In this document: positions 1-10,925 of the stretch, piece after piece
Layout: each line of letters opens with the position of its first letter
Numbering within the stretch: position 1 is the first letter of the stretch
DNA from: Halichoerus grypus
Taxonomy: Eukaryota; Chordata; Mammalia; Carnivora; Phocidae
Direction of reading: 5' to 3'
Assembly (NCBI RefSeq): GCF_964656455.1
Contig: NC_135715.1
Span: forward strand, 41,922,603 to 41,986,602
DNA length: 64,000 nucleotides
Position numbers and translations under genes: made by a program
The notes under the pieces: model-generated
The model's input: the letters and a program-made list of their open reading frames with translations, nothing else
What the model was told of the DNA's origin: nothing
The model's database searches: none

Positions 1-95
1 AGCATTGAGAAATGTACAGAATTGTTGAATTATTATATTACACACCTGAAACTAATATTATAGTGTATGTTAATTATACTGAATAAAAATAATAA
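1..95 (+). mobile_element. L1 3' terminus, cut by window edge
   Basis: The stretch carries the 'cacctgaaactaatatta' and 'gtatgttaa' motifs followed by an A-rich tail (aataaaaataataaaaa), the standard end of many mammalian L1 3'UTRs. The same motif block ends the L1 at 46478-46840. The body of the element lies outside the window. Confidence 0.7.
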
Positions 96-189
96 AAATT
101 TAAAAATTAAATATATAAAATTTAAAAGGCTAATCTTTATTTTTAAACTTTCTGTGTCTAATTCTTTTATGTGTCCTGCAAACGGCACG

Positions 190-575
190 TAATGTGATTT
201 TTTTTGAGATATAATTGACATATAATATTGTATAAATTTAATGTGTACAACACAATGATACATGAAAATATTGTGAGATGATTACCACAGTAAATTTAGT
301 TAACATCCATCACCTCCCATAGCTACATCTTTCTTGTAACAAGAACTTTTAAGATCTACTCTATTAGCTACTTATAAATATAAAATATAGTACTTTTAAC
401 TATACTCATCATGTTATATGTCATATCCCCTGAATTTATCTTATAACTGAAAGTTTGCATATTTTGTTCTCATATACCCAATTCTACCACTTCCCTCCCT
501 CCCCCACCCCCCCACCTCTAGCAACCACAAGTCTGAGTTTGGTACTTTTAGATTCCACACATAACTGAGATAAAT
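190..575 (-). mobile_element. Old L1 3' region, antisense
   Basis: Read on the + strand it opens with a T-run and 'gagatataattgacatataatatt', then 'gtttagttaacatccatcacc' wording typical of antisense L1 3'UTR, then a C-rich tract (about 490-520) and 'agcaaccacaagtctg'. It lies head to head with the L1 end at 1-95. Substitutions are frequent, so it is an old copy with no coding capacity. Confidence 0.65.
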
Positions 576-1844
576 GTGAAATACATCAGAAAAAGAAGGC
601 AAATACAACATAACATCATTTACACAAAGAATCTAAAACAGTCAAACCCAACAGCATTTTGTGTATTTTTTTGGTCTAAATTTTTATCGTTGGTTGTACT
701 ACAGCTATATCCATTTTGTGGTACAAAAATCTTTGGATACTACCTAGAGACTAGATAGGGGTTTTGTTGTCTTGTGGAGTCTGATGCCTACCTTCAAGAA
801 ATTTCCTGCTATCACCTTGGTTTCCTCTCTTGAAAAAGAGATTTTTTTACAGAACTTAATTCCAAAAGGTGAAAAAGTAGGCAGTAATTTTAGATCAAAA
901 GAATTAACAACTCATGCCATTTTCTGAATTGCTCCTTCTATCCTCAAGTTTCTTTATTTTCTGTGATAGAAGAGAAAGTTGTGGAATGTATCTTACACAC
1001 TATAGTTAATAAATCGACACAGAACTAAAGTTCACAGAACTGCTTGCCTAGTGAATTTATGGAATTAGTTTAAACACTACAGAAAATTTCTCACCATATG
1101 CTTTATGGACTTTCAATGCAGAAGAACACTAAACCTACATTATCTTTTGATCTTCAACTCATTGATTCTATTTTCTATGTTGAAATATTTAGTAGTGTCA
1201 ATGACTTCTGAGTACAAAACAAGACATGCAAAGAACACCTACAGAAAACATATTTGGGAAGAATTTTTACTACTTTTAGGTTGTGGCCCCTTTGACAATA
1301 CTTCAAATACTATGAATACCTCAGGCTATTGAGCAACAACCACTTCTACAGTCAAGATGGAATATTAAAATGTAACAATTTCTATTCAACTTATTTCAAC
1401 TTGTGATTGTAATCTCCCAGAGCTATACTATGTCAATTCCAGTTAATTTAGGAACTTAAAGAAATAAGAAACACTGAAGCAGACTTCAAAATAAGAAACT
1501 GAAATTTGGTTTTCTCATTTTCTTATCAAATACATACTTCATTTAGAAGTTACCGATGATATATTGATTGTCTCTGAATATATTTAAAATGTCTAGGATT
1601 TTGTAAATAATTTTAAAAAACACATATGCAATGTAATTTTGAAGTATAATTTTAGAGTTCTAAAAGTAATTCATGTTTGTTGTAGATTATATACCTAAAT
1701 AAATCAATATAAAAGAGAAATCAATATGGATGTTACATAAAATAAATAAATATTGATAATACTTTGGTCCATTTACTTCCATATTTTTTTCTATGAGAAC
1801 TGATCATTCTATTATTAAAATGTTACTACTCCATGCATAGGTAT
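576..1844. other. Unassigned AT-rich intergenic DNA
   Basis: I recognise no gene, RNA or repeat family here. The open frames (60 and 75 codons) have no recognisable motif and are the length expected by chance. Confidence 0.5.
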
Positions 1845-2130
1845 ATCTTTTCTTAAAAATTTGTATTGACATATGATTGACATAATATTTTATTAGTTTT
1901 AGATGTACAACATAGTGGTGTAATATATACATCTATATTGTGAGATGAGCACTACAGTAAGTTTAGTTAACATCCATCATCACACAGTTATAAATTGTAT
2001 ACCTTGTTTTAAATAACAAAGTTATATATTATAAGCATAGTATTGACTATGATTTATGATATATCATTACATACGATCATGTAATTATACCAGGATATTT
2101 ATACAAACCTATAATGTGGGTCGTTTCAGT
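1845..2130 (-). mobile_element. Old L1 3' fragment, antisense
   Basis: The sequence 'tgacatatgattgacataat', then 'gatgtacaacatagtg' and 'agtttagttaacatccatca', matches the antisense L1 3'UTR seen at 190-575, but it is a separate diverged copy. Confidence 0.55.
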
Positions 2131-2284
2131 TATTATTTTTACTAATATTAACAAATAATTATCTAAATACATAAGAAATTAAGATGTATCTTTTTATCTA
2201 CTATGCTGGAACTATGTTTCATTCATTTTCAACAGTTATTTTTTTTCAATAAGCAGTTTTGTTCACACAATAAATAAATAAAAA

Positions 2285-2610
2285 CTACCAAGACATGCAA
2301 CAGTATGGATGAATCTCAAAAGCACTATAGTAATTGAAAAACTTATACACAAAGTCTAAATATCTATGGGGCATTCTGCAAAAGGCAAAAACTTTAAAAA
2401 AAGAACAGAAATCAGTAGTTAACTATGGATTGGAAGTAGTTGTGAACAACATTGAAAACAAAGGGAGCATAAGAGTGTTTGGGGAGAACAGAAATGTTCT
2501 GTATCTTGGTTTTGGTTATATGACTCATGTGCCTTTCAAAATTCATTGAATTGTGCCCAAAAAATGTCAATTTTATTGTAAGAAATTATAGCAATAAATA
2601 TGACTTAAAA
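2285..2610 (+). mobile_element. L1M 3' end fragment
   Basis: Contains 'caacagtatggatgaatctc', a diverged 'cagtggttgcc'-type block and 'gaaatgttctgtatcttg', then an AATAAA-like end. These are landmarks of old L1M 3'UTRs in sense orientation. The 71-codon frame across it is not a gene. Confidence 0.55.
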
Positions 2611-2769
2611 TGATAAAGAAAATTCAAAAAGATTGAAATACAAGAAATGAAACTAATTTTAAGAAAATGCAGGTTATTAAGTCCCATTAAAATTAAGAAG
2701 CAAGTTTCTGTATGATATATGAATTTGTATACATTACCAGACAATGTAACTTTCAGTATTTTTCCAAAT

Positions 2770-2950
2770 ACCTCTTACTTCCCAAGTCTTCCCCATATCA
2801 ATAAAAGCATTACCAATCCACCCAAGTGGTTCTTACAGAAATCCAGAATTTATCCTCAGCAACTCATTCGCTTGCCCACAAAAATGTAAGTGGATCTTGT
2901 TTATTTGATTTCCTAAATTCATCTCTTTCAGCACCTAAGCCACAGTCCCC
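2770..2950 (+). mobile_element. Possible L2 fragment
   Basis: 'caagtcttccccatatcaat' and the following C/T-rich text resemble the sense strand of an L2 (CR1-type LINE) body. The match is short and diverged. Confidence 0.3.
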
Positions 2951-2974
2951 ATACTCACTTTACCTACATACCAC

Positions 2975-3720
2975 TTCTATGTAACATAGTATTAGGAATC
3001 CTAACCAGAGCAAATGGGGGCAGGGGGGAGAAAAAAGAACTGAAAGGCATCCTGACAAGAAGGAAGTATTTCTGCTAGCAGATTACACCTTATATGTAGA
3101 AAACACTAAAGATTCCACCAAAGGGACGGGGGGAACAATTTTGTTGTGAATGTAAAACTCCTCTTAAAAAAAAAAAAAAAAATTTGCATGAAGCCACAAA
3201 ACACCCCAAATAACCAAAGGAATTCTGAGCAAGAACAAAGCTGAAAACATCACATTTCCTGATTCCAAAATATATTACAAAGTTACAGTCATCATAACAG
3301 GATGATATTGGCATAAAAAAACATACAGGCCAATGGAACAGAAAAGAAAGCCCAGGAATAAACCCACAGATACACTGTCAACAGGAAGTCATACTACACA
3401 ATGGGGAAAGAACAGTTTCTTCAATATATAGTTTTGGGAAAACTGAATGTCCCCAGGCAAAAGAATGAAATCGGACTCTTGTTTTTTACCACATGCAAAA
3501 ATCAACTCAGAATGTATTAAAGACCTAAAACCATAAAACTCCTAGAAAAAAACATAACGAAGTTTCTTGACATTGTCCTTGGCAATGGCTTATTGGACAT
3601 AACACCATAAGCACAGGCAAGAAAAACAAAATGGACAAATGGGATTACATCAGAGTAAAAAGCTTCTGCAACAGCAAAGGAAATAATCAACAAAATAAAA
3701 ATTCAACCTGCAGATATACA
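2975..3720 (+). mobile_element. L1 ORF2 fragment, internally deleted
   Basis: The + strand carries degenerate L1 ORF2 text: an 'aacatagtattaggaatcct' RT-region block, 'agattacaccttatatgtag' (a decayed FADDMILYV region), then the downstream 'caatggaacagaaaagaaag' and 'aaacccacagatacact' blocks, ending near 'aacagcaaaggaaataatca'. Parts of the consensus are missing and an internal poly(A) lies at about 3165-3182. No ORF is maintained. Confidence 0.7.
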
Positions 3721-3913
3721 GAAAATATTTGAATACTTTCTATTTACTCATTTGCTTCAACTGTGTTTTTAATCGTTCAATGCATTATTATCATGGCTAA
3801 TTTAAGATCTTTTTCAGATAATTCTAACAACCTGCTTATCCTAATATTGGTATACATTAACTGTATTTTTCTTCTTTGAAGATAGTCCTAGTTCTTTGTA
3901 TAAAAAGTGATTT

Positions 3914-3915
<2 letters not shown>

Positions 3916-3950
<35 letters not shown>

Positions 3951-4130
3951 TTTTATTTATTTGACAGAGAGAGACACAGCGAGAGAGGGAACACAAGCAG
4001 GGGGAGTGGGAGAGGGAGAAGCAGGCTTCCTGCCGAGCAGGGAGCCTGATGTGGGGCTCGATCCCAGGACCCTGAGATCATGACCTGAGCCGAAGGCAGA
4101 CACTTAACAACTGAGCCACCCAGGCGCCCC
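3916..4130 (-). mobile_element. CAN-SINE (tRNA-derived), antisense
   Basis: A long T-run, 'attttatttatttgacagag', 'gatcatgacctgagccgaag' and the terminal 'cacccaggcgcccc' define an antisense copy. A perfect 15-bp target-site duplication, taaaaagtgattttc, flanks it at 3901-3915 and 4131-4145, giving exact boundaries. It lies inside the older L1 5' region. Confidence 0.96.
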
Positions 4131-4339
4131 TAAAAAGTGATTTTCAACTGAAACTTGTACAATTGCAGGTTATGTTATGTACTTCTGGTTTTATTTAACC
4201 ATTCTGTTTTCATTGGCTTTCTTTGACAGCACTCTGGCAGGGGAAGGATATTATCTCATTCCTGCCAGGTGGAGGTAGAAGTCTAGTGTGGTAAAAAATA
4301 ATGCCTTCCTTCTCCCTATGGATGCCCAAGTTCTAAAAT

Positions 4340-4790
4340 CTGACACCTATGACTATATTATGTTACATGGTAAGAGGGATAAAAGTTGCGGATAAAAGTA
4401 AGGTTGCTAATATACCATGAGAGGCAGAGATTATCTTGAATTACTTGTGTGGGCTTGTGTAATCACAAGCGTCCTTATAAGTCAAAGAAAGAGACAGGAG
4501 TGTCAGAATCTGTGATCTACAAGTGGTTTACTTCTGAATTTGAAGATTGATAAAAGGGCCATGAGCAAAGAAATGCAGGTGGCCCCTAGAAGCTGGAGAA
4601 GTCAAGGAAACAGATTCTTCTACAGAGATTCCAGAAAGAATTCAGCCCTGACAATACCTTGATTTTAGCCCAGTAAGGCCCATTTCACCCTCCGACCTTA
4701 CAGAACTGTAGCTAATAAATTTCTGTTTTAGGCTACTATGTTTGTAGTAATTTATAATATCAGCTATAAGAAACTAATATACCTAAGTTC
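4340..4790 (+). mobile_element. Ancient LTR-like repeat (MLT1/MaLR type?)
   Basis: It shares an ordered block series with 60905-61418: 'aagtaaggttgctaat', 'gtccttataagtcaaagaaa', 'gaagctggagaagtcaagga', 'taccttgattttagcccagt', an AATAAA-like site, and a terminal 'aagaaactaatat'. An inverted copy lies at 20300-20720. I believe this is an ERVL-MaLR-like LTR family; the name is uncertain, but membership in one family is clear from the internal comparison. No viral ORF is present. Confidence 0.5.
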
Positions 4791-5370
4791 CCTACTTGGC
4801 CTCCACTGGCACCTGAGGTGACCTTGGTACCTCATTACTAATGGGTAGGCTCCCCACATAATCTCTACTAACACCCTGTTAAGGTTGATCTCATTATTGT
4901 GGGAAAATGATGCAAGTCTTGACTCTACCAGACTCTTAAGATACCACTACAATGTGGACAAAGAAGAATGCTTCATTATGGCCATGAGTAGGTAGAAGTC
5001 CAAATTCTCCACAAATACCTGTGGGTGGGGCACATTACTGGTAGCAGGAATGAAAAGTCCTGTCTCCTTATCTGACCATCTCTGACACCATCCAGCAGTG
5101 GTGTTGGAGAATCCTGTTACAGCCTTGCAATGATGGAAGACTGGGTTCTTCATTCATCTTTATTTGAATGGGGTACAGTTTTTCTGTGGTGTTTGGCTAA
5201 ATTACAATGGTATAGTCTAAAAATTATGTATCTTGCTAGGCTGCCCTTTTACTAGTCCTTTAGAGAGAGCAGGCTTATGTTGGAGTTTTTTTCCCAACTA
5301 CGGCTCAATGATGTTCTGTTTGGCAGTCTGTGTAGCCCCAAGTCTGGGAGGCAAAAAGAAGATTCACTGA

Positions 5371-5391
5371 AAAAAAAAAAAAAAAAAGAAG
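5371..5391 (+). mobile_element. Poly(A)-only insertion with target-site duplication
   Basis: A run of 17 A then 'gaag' is bracketed by 15-bp direct repeats, aagaagattcactga at 5356-5370 and aagaagactcactga at 5392-5406, with one mismatch. It looks like an L1-machinery insertion in which almost only the tail was copied. Slippage is an alternative but would not by itself duplicate the unique 'ttcactga' text. Confidence 0.55.
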
Positions 5392-6526
5392 AAGAAGACT
5401 CACTGAACTAACTCTCCACCATGTCATTCCTTGTGTCCTGATGTGCTCAGCCAGGCTTTAAGAATCTTCCTATGTTTTTTTATATATAATATCTAGAGTT
5501 TATAGTTGAAAATAGTGGGAATAATAGGGAAAAGTAGCTCTCTATCTTTCTAGAATCAGAAGCCTTCCTACAATTAATTTTAAACTACTAATACTTTACT
5601 AATCAAAGCTTAGTAGATTTCAATCCTGACTACCAATCCTTTCATAGTACTACTTGCCAACTTTGGAATATAAAATTTTGAATGTGAGAATGTCTTCAAG
5701 AAATCACTAAAGATAGAAAGGTAATCTACAAAAGAATATAAATAATAAAATTCCACCAAGTTAGAATTCTAAATATAAAGAAACATAATAAAATATGCTC
5801 AAAAATATATAGGTTAAACATTACTTAAACAGACAAAAACTAAAAAAGCATTATAATGGGAGATTTTAACATACTCCTCTTGATTATTAAAGATCAAGCA
5901 GACAAACTCTAAAATAGAAAAGCACTGAACAACACATCTAATAAAATTTGACAGGTAAACATATAGAATTTTTTATCCAACTATAAGAGAATATGCCTAT
6001 TTCTTAAGTACACATTTGACACTATAAAACTTGATCACAACAGTAATCCATAGAATAATTCTTAGTAAATTAAAAAATAATTATGCCAATCATATCACAG
6101 GTGCTCTAATGAAAATGTAATTTAAAGTTTAAAAAGAAAAAACATTTTTAAATCCCCATTTATTCAGAAATTAAGTTATATATTTATATACATGGATAAA
6201 AATAAATTATAATAGAAATTTTGAAAATACTCAGTACCGAATGAAGATTTTTAAAATTACATACAAAACTTACAGGATGCAACAAAATCAGTATTTGGAG
6301 GGAAGTTTATTGCCTTAAATGTTTATGTTAGAAAAAAGTCTAAAAATCAATTATTTAAATGTACAACTGAAAAAGGTTGAAAAAGAACAACACAAAAATT
6401 AGTAGATAATAGGGACAATGAGACAAAAAAATAGAAATAATTTAAATACTTAATACAAATTTAGGTAACAGAGAAACAAATGACAAAGTCTGCTTCTTTG
6501 AAGCACCTAACATACTAGACATTGTA

Positions 6527-6566
6527 AGGAGGGGGGAGGGAGGGAGGGAGTGAGAGAGAGAGAGAA
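6527..6566. repeat. Purine-rich (GGGA/GA)n microsatellite
   Basis: A run of 'ggagggaggg' units passes into (GA)n just upstream of the SINE insertion site. Confidence 0.85.
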
Positions 6567-6579
6567 GGACATGTACATT

Positions 6580-6817
6580 TTTTTTAAAGATTTTATTTAT
6601 TTATTTGAGACAGAGCGTGCGCGCGCACACACACGTGCATGCACGAGCAAGGGGAGGGGTAGAAGGGGAGGGAAAGGGAGAGACTCTCTCAAGCAGATTC
6701 CATGCTGAGTGGGGAGCCGGTGCTCTATCTCTGTGCTCTATCTCAGGACCCCTGAGATCATGACCTGAGCCGAAATCAAGTGTCAGCTCTTATGGACTGC
6801 AGCCACCCAGGTGCCCC
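6580..6817 (-). mobile_element. CAN-SINE, antisense, with CG/CA-rich expansion
   Basis: 'aaagattttatttatttatt', 'gatcatgacctgagccgaaa' and 'cacccaggtgcccc' define it. Near-perfect duplications flank it: aggacatgtacatt (about 6566-6579) and aggacacatacatt (6818-6831). Behind the tail an alternating purine-pyrimidine run (about 6614-6638, gtgcgcgcgcacacacacg) has replaced the usual GA repeat. Confidence 0.92.
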
Positions 6818-7440
6818 AGGACACATACATTCTTAAGAATAGATAAGGGAAAACAAGATAAGGAAGAGACCAAAAAGGGAGGGAATGCTATCTATATTTT
6901 CATGCAAATAAACTCTAAAACTGATCTAATTAATAGGAAACGTCCCAGAAAAGTGTAGCTTTCAAAAAGGACCAAAAGGTTACTGAACATTTTTTTCTAC
7001 TGAATTACTGTTAATTTAAATAATAATATGCTTCTTGAAGAAACACCAAGCTCAAAATTGTTTTACAGGTGAATTCTGCCAAACATTCTATATTTAAAGC
7101 ACAAAACTCTAATTATATTGAAAATCATTTGGGGAACATAAAATGGAGAAATACTCCAAAATGAAGCTAGTATTGTGTGCTACCAAACCCCAACAAAAAT
7201 AGAGAAGGAAAATTACAATCCCATTTGTCTAGCAAATATAGATGAAAAATTCCAAGTAAAATCATAGCCAACCTAATCCAAAAATATATTAAAGAGAAAA
7301 CTCTTCATGAAAAATTGGAGGTTAGTTCAGGAATACAAGGACAGTTTATTTAGTGGGTAATCATAAAAATTACTCACTTTATTTAAAAAAAGAGAGAGAA
7401 ATAAAATACATGACCTACGCATGCTTTTCTACCTGAAAAA

Positions 7441-7754
7441 ATAATCTTATCTCTCAGGCTGGTGAAGAATGTTAAGATGATGTTCCACCAATACTGTCAT
7501 TCTTTATTTTTTACCCCTCCTTTTAGTCCTCTGAATTATATAAATCAACTATCCACAATCTTTGTTTTACAACATGTTACCATCATTTTTCCACAAATGG
7601 CCTTATTTCATTCCCATGCCACTCCTAGAACAGCAATCAATGAAAATCTTATTAGGAATTCACACACTTACACAAACACACAAACACACACATACACATC
7701 TACATGTAGCATGTAATTTTATCACATAAAGGATGTTCATTTTTTTTGTTTTCA
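7441..7754. other. Unassigned DNA with a CA-rich patch
   Basis: No gene or repeat family recognised. A loose CA-rich patch lies at about 7664-7702. The 84-codon frame across it ends in Tyr/Thr/His repeats encoded by that patch and is not credible as a protein. Confidence 0.5.
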
Positions 7755-8131
7755 TTTTTTTTTTCCCTCTTTATTATCTGGCTCTTGCCACTCACTAAAT
7801 TTCATTGCCGGAAGAGCTCCCAGGACTCCACAGTTCTGGAAGAGAGAAGCGCTGAGTCTTTACTGGAAGGACATAAAATGACACTGTGCCCCGCCGTAGT
7901 GGTAGTGACAGGTAAACCAGATTGCAGACTTTCAGGGAACCATCAGGAAGATAAACAAGTCTGGCTAGATCTCTTCAGAGTTTCTCTTCTCCACATACCA
8001 TCCTCAGGGAATGTCAATGCTGGCAATGGGCATAGTGAATCTAGTCACGACACTCAGGATGCTGTGGAATGGTTCTTGAACATCACCCTTGAAGCTGAAG
8101 CCAAACATGGCATCTACCACAAGCTCATATA
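7755..8131 (-). pseudogene. NAXE: Processed pseudogene of NAXE (NAD(P)HX epimerase)
   Basis: The minus strand from 8129 reads [17 protein letters not shown], then EPFHSILSV and PIASIDIP, which I recognise as the C-terminal part of the YjeF_N Rossmann-type domain of NAXE (also called APOA1BP/AIBP). NAXE epimerises hydrated NADH/NADPH for repair by the NAXD dehydratase. The frame is held for 89 residues but has three stops (8004-8006, 7965-7967, 7932-7934). It reaches a TAA at 7860-7862, after an apparent in-frame loss of part of the final C-terminal segment. Then follow about 80 bases of 3'UTR, an AATAAA signal (7770-7775 on this strand) and a poly(A) tail (7755-7764). There are no introns. 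The copy is 5'-truncated, starting around the middle of the domain. I found no clear target-site duplication, so it is old. Confidence 0.88.
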
Positions 8132-8187
8132 GCATTATTCTGTGTTTTGCCTTATTTTTTCACTAAATTTTAAATTACTGAGAGACA

Positions 8188-8384
8188 GGGGTGCCTGGGT
8201 GGCTCAGTCGTTAAGTGTCTGCCTTCGGCTCAGGTCATGATCCTGGGATCCTGGGATCGAGCCCCGCATCGGGCTCCCTCATCCGCGGGAAGCCTGCTTC
8301 TCCCTCTCCCACTCCCCCTGCTTGTGTTCCCTCTCTTGCTGTCTCTCTCTCTCTGTCAAATAAATAAATAAAATCTTTAAAAAA
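8188..8384 (+). mobile_element. CAN-SINE
   Basis: Full-length sense copy from 'ggggtgcctgggtggctcag' to the A-rich tail. The 16-bp duplication aaattactgagagaca (8172-8187 and 8385-8400) is perfect. A local doubling 'gatcctgggatcctgggatc' is private to this copy. It sits 57 bp beyond the truncated end of the NAXE pseudogene. Confidence 0.96.
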
Positions 8385-8400
8385 AAATTACTGAGAGACA

Positions 8401-9087
8401 ATGCAAAATAACTGTTGTGAATTATTCTTGGAATCTAATTACTGTAGCTTCATATTTAATGTTGACCACTTTAACTTCTTACTGTGACCATGTAACTATT
8501 TAAAGGTTTGTGAGAAGTCTTTTCATAGTTAACTAGCCACATGGCTTGTTAAATTGGAAAAAATAATGAGATATTTGAAATGACATAGATTTTAAGGAAT
8601 TTGCATGAGTTAGTTTTAATCACAAACCACTATTAGAAGTACACTGAAGTTAGACAGCATGAGCTCATTGAAATTACAGTTACTACACTGCTAGGACTTA
8701 ATTCAGCATGTTTAGATAATCCTGGAAAGAGAAGTACACTTACTATGTGGTAAGAATTAATGCTCAAAATTGGTGCACAGAAAATTCTGAAAATGTAGCA
8801 GTGTTGAACTAGTACATGATAGGGTACAAACACAAAGAAAAGATAGTAATAACAGAAGGATGATATAAACCAAAATATGAAGTTAAAACAAAGTGAAGAA
8901 AAGTAAAGGAGTAGATGCATCATGATAAACCATATGTAGATTTAGCTGCTTTCTTTTAGAATCAGATACTGAAGCCAATTAAATAACCATTTGAAAATGA
9001 ATTATGGAGTTCAGGTTAAGAAAATGCATATGATGAATGAATACTGCAAGATGATAATGTGATCTGCAGAAGAGGAAAGAATGTTTA
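8401..9087. other. Unassigned AT-rich DNA
   Basis: No gene or familiar repeat. The 96-codon minus-strand frame at 8633-8923 is hydrophobic and low in complexity, with no motif, and is most likely chance. Confidence 0.5.
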
Positions 9088-10260
9088 ATCATTCATTCAT
9101 TCAAAAAATATAAATTGAACACCAACAATACACAATATACCAGACTCACAGGTGATTAAACCTGATGAGTCCTGCTTTCCTGATTGGGACACTAAATGAG
9201 TAAAGCAACAATGCAGATACATGTAGTAATAAATAAGAATAGAGTCTGTCAGACATTGTAAAGGAAAGGATGTTTTTGTATGAGTGGAGTAGGATAAATT
9301 TTCTGAAGAAGTTATATTTAAGCAGGGCAAAGATAATGAGAAGAAATCAATCAGAACAACAGCATTTCAGATAGAGGGTAAAAGCATGTGCAAAGACCTT
9401 GTGTCCAGAAAGAGTAAAACTACTTTGTATGGAAGGTAATAAGAGAACGAGAGCTGTACAAGATGAATTTGGGGAGTTAGATTTCACCTCATATAGTGCT
9501 TTTGTAGTTCACTTTGAGAAAACTGAGTTTTGTCCCATGTGCAGTGGAAACCTTGAAAGACCATAATCAGGAAGTCCATATGCAGTTTGGCATATTAGAG
9601 AGATACTCCCAGTTGCTGTGTAGAGAAAAAAGAAAAGACAGATCCAAGTGAGGAGACCAATTAGGAAGTTGCTACACTACTCTCTTCTTTAAGCAAGACA
9701 CAGTGATCTGGGTTAAAGTGATGATAATGGTGGTATAGCAAAGATGTGACTAGGATCAGGATGTATTTGCAAATAAAATAAACACAATTTGCTTATGGGC
9801 TAGGGTTTGGAGGGTATAAGATGATGTTAAAAATGACTTGAAAGGCTACACTGTAAGCAGTAGGTAGACAAAGAAGTAAAGTGAAGAATGAGAAGGGCAC
9901 AGGTACAACTGTGAAAATGTTGTGTTTAGGATTCCTAAAGATGGCTAAGTTCAGATTTCAAATAGGCAGTAATATATGTCTGAAGAGGTGTCTACATTGA
10001 ATTTTAATTCATAATTAGTGAGTATACTAAAGAAATTTAAAAGCTTGATAATAATGGAGAAAATTCTTAGGAAACCAAGATGATGTAATGATTCACTCCA
10101 GTAATCATTTCAAAGGAACTAGAGGAGAAGGATCCATAAATTAGGACAAGCAACAGCTAGAAAATAATATGGTGTCAAGAAAGTTATCTGGCAAATGAAA
10201 GCAATTATAGTAGCATTGTGGGTCAAAGGTATGAATTAAACCAAGCCTAAGCCAGTTGAA
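9088..10260 (-). mobile_element. L2 (CR1-type LINE), antisense
   Basis: The + strand starts with 'tcattcattcattcaaaaaa', the reverse of the L2 tail. Diverged L2 3' text follows in order: 'cattgtaaaggaaagg', 'gcaaagaccttgtgtcc', 'ctgttgctgtgtagag'-like, 'gaccaattaggaagttg' and 'atggctaagttcag'. The right boundary is vague. This is an ancient mammalian repeat, far too decayed to code. Confidence 0.6.
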
Positions 10261-10289
10261 GAATAAATGTGAGCTGAGTTGGTGCTTAA

Positions 10290-10745
10290 GCACAATAGGC
10301 TATTATGCTAAGTGAGATACATCAGACAGAGAAGACAGATATTGTATGATACCACTTATATGTGGAATTTTAAAAAGCTGAACTTGTGAAGACAAGAGAG
10401 TAAAATGGTGGTACCAGAGGGGCTGGGAGGGGGAAGGATAGAAGAGATGTTATTTAAGAGTACAAACTTACACTGAGTAACAAATAAGTTATAGAGGTCT
10501 AATGCACATTATAGTTAATATAGACAACAATATTATCTTATAGTCATCAAATTCACTGAGACTAGAATTTAATTATTCTAACCAGAAGAAAGAAATGATA
10601 ATTATATGACATGATAAAGATGCTAATTATCATTATTATGGTAATAATATTATAATCAATAATTTATCCAATCAATATGTTGTACACCTTACATTTACAA
10701 AATATTACTTGTCGAATGCATTTTAATTTAAAAAATGATTTAGTA
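10290..10745 (+). mobile_element. L1 3' end
   Basis: 'gctaagtgagatacatcaga', 'gtatgataccacttatatgt' and 'ggtaccagaggggctgggag' are sense landmarks of an L1 3'UTR, ending in 'tgttgtacaccttacattta' and an A/T-rich tail. The SINE at 10746 inserted into its tail. Confidence 0.75.
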
Positions 10746-10913
10746 GGGCGCCTGGGTAGCTCATTTGGTTAAGTGTCTGACTCTTGATTTCGGCTCAGGT
10801 CATGATCTCAGGGTCGTGGGATTGGGCCCTGCATCAGAGCCTGCTTAAGATTCTCTCCCTCTCCCTCTTCTCCTCCCACCCCGTTGCTCACGCTCTCTCT
10901 CAAAAAAAATTTT
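10746..10913 (+). mobile_element. CAN-SINE, older subtype
   Basis: Begins 'ggcgcctgggtagctcattt' and has the older internal variant 'gtctgactcttgatttcggc'. It is shorter than its neighbours. A short duplication 'aaatgattt' is visible around 10732-10742 and 10917-10925. Confidence 0.88.
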
Positions 10914-10925
10914 TTTTAAATGATT

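Larger units (their letters stand above)
3740..5580 (-). mobile_element. Ancient L1 5'UTR-like region, interrupted
   Basis: Read on the + strand this is T/C-rich text with repeated units of the type 'tacctcattac...gggtaggctccccaca', as in antisense 5'UTRs of old L1M/L1ME elements. Further right are 'tcattcatctttatttgaat' and 'ctctctatctttctagaatc'. It is broken by the SINE at 3916-4130, an LTR-like repeat at 4340-4790 and a poly(A) insertion at 5371-5391. No coding capacity. The assignment rests on recalled consensus. Confidence 0.4.
5690..7440 (+). mobile_element. Very old L1 ORF2 body
   Basis: Diverged L1 ORF2 landmarks occur in order: 'aatgggagattttaacatac', 'atcaagcagacaaac', 'ggagggaagtttattgcctt', 'gtctgcttctttgaa', then 'aaaattacaatcccatttgt' and 'aaaatcatagccaacctaat'. 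Many frameshifts and stops remove all coding capacity. It is split by a purine-rich satellite and the SINE at 6580-6817. Confidence 0.65.

Noticed and set aside
7746..8132. 128-codon plus-strand open frame
   Set aside because: It is the antisense shadow of the NAXE pseudogene. The opposite strand has the homology, polyadenylation signal and poly(A) tail.
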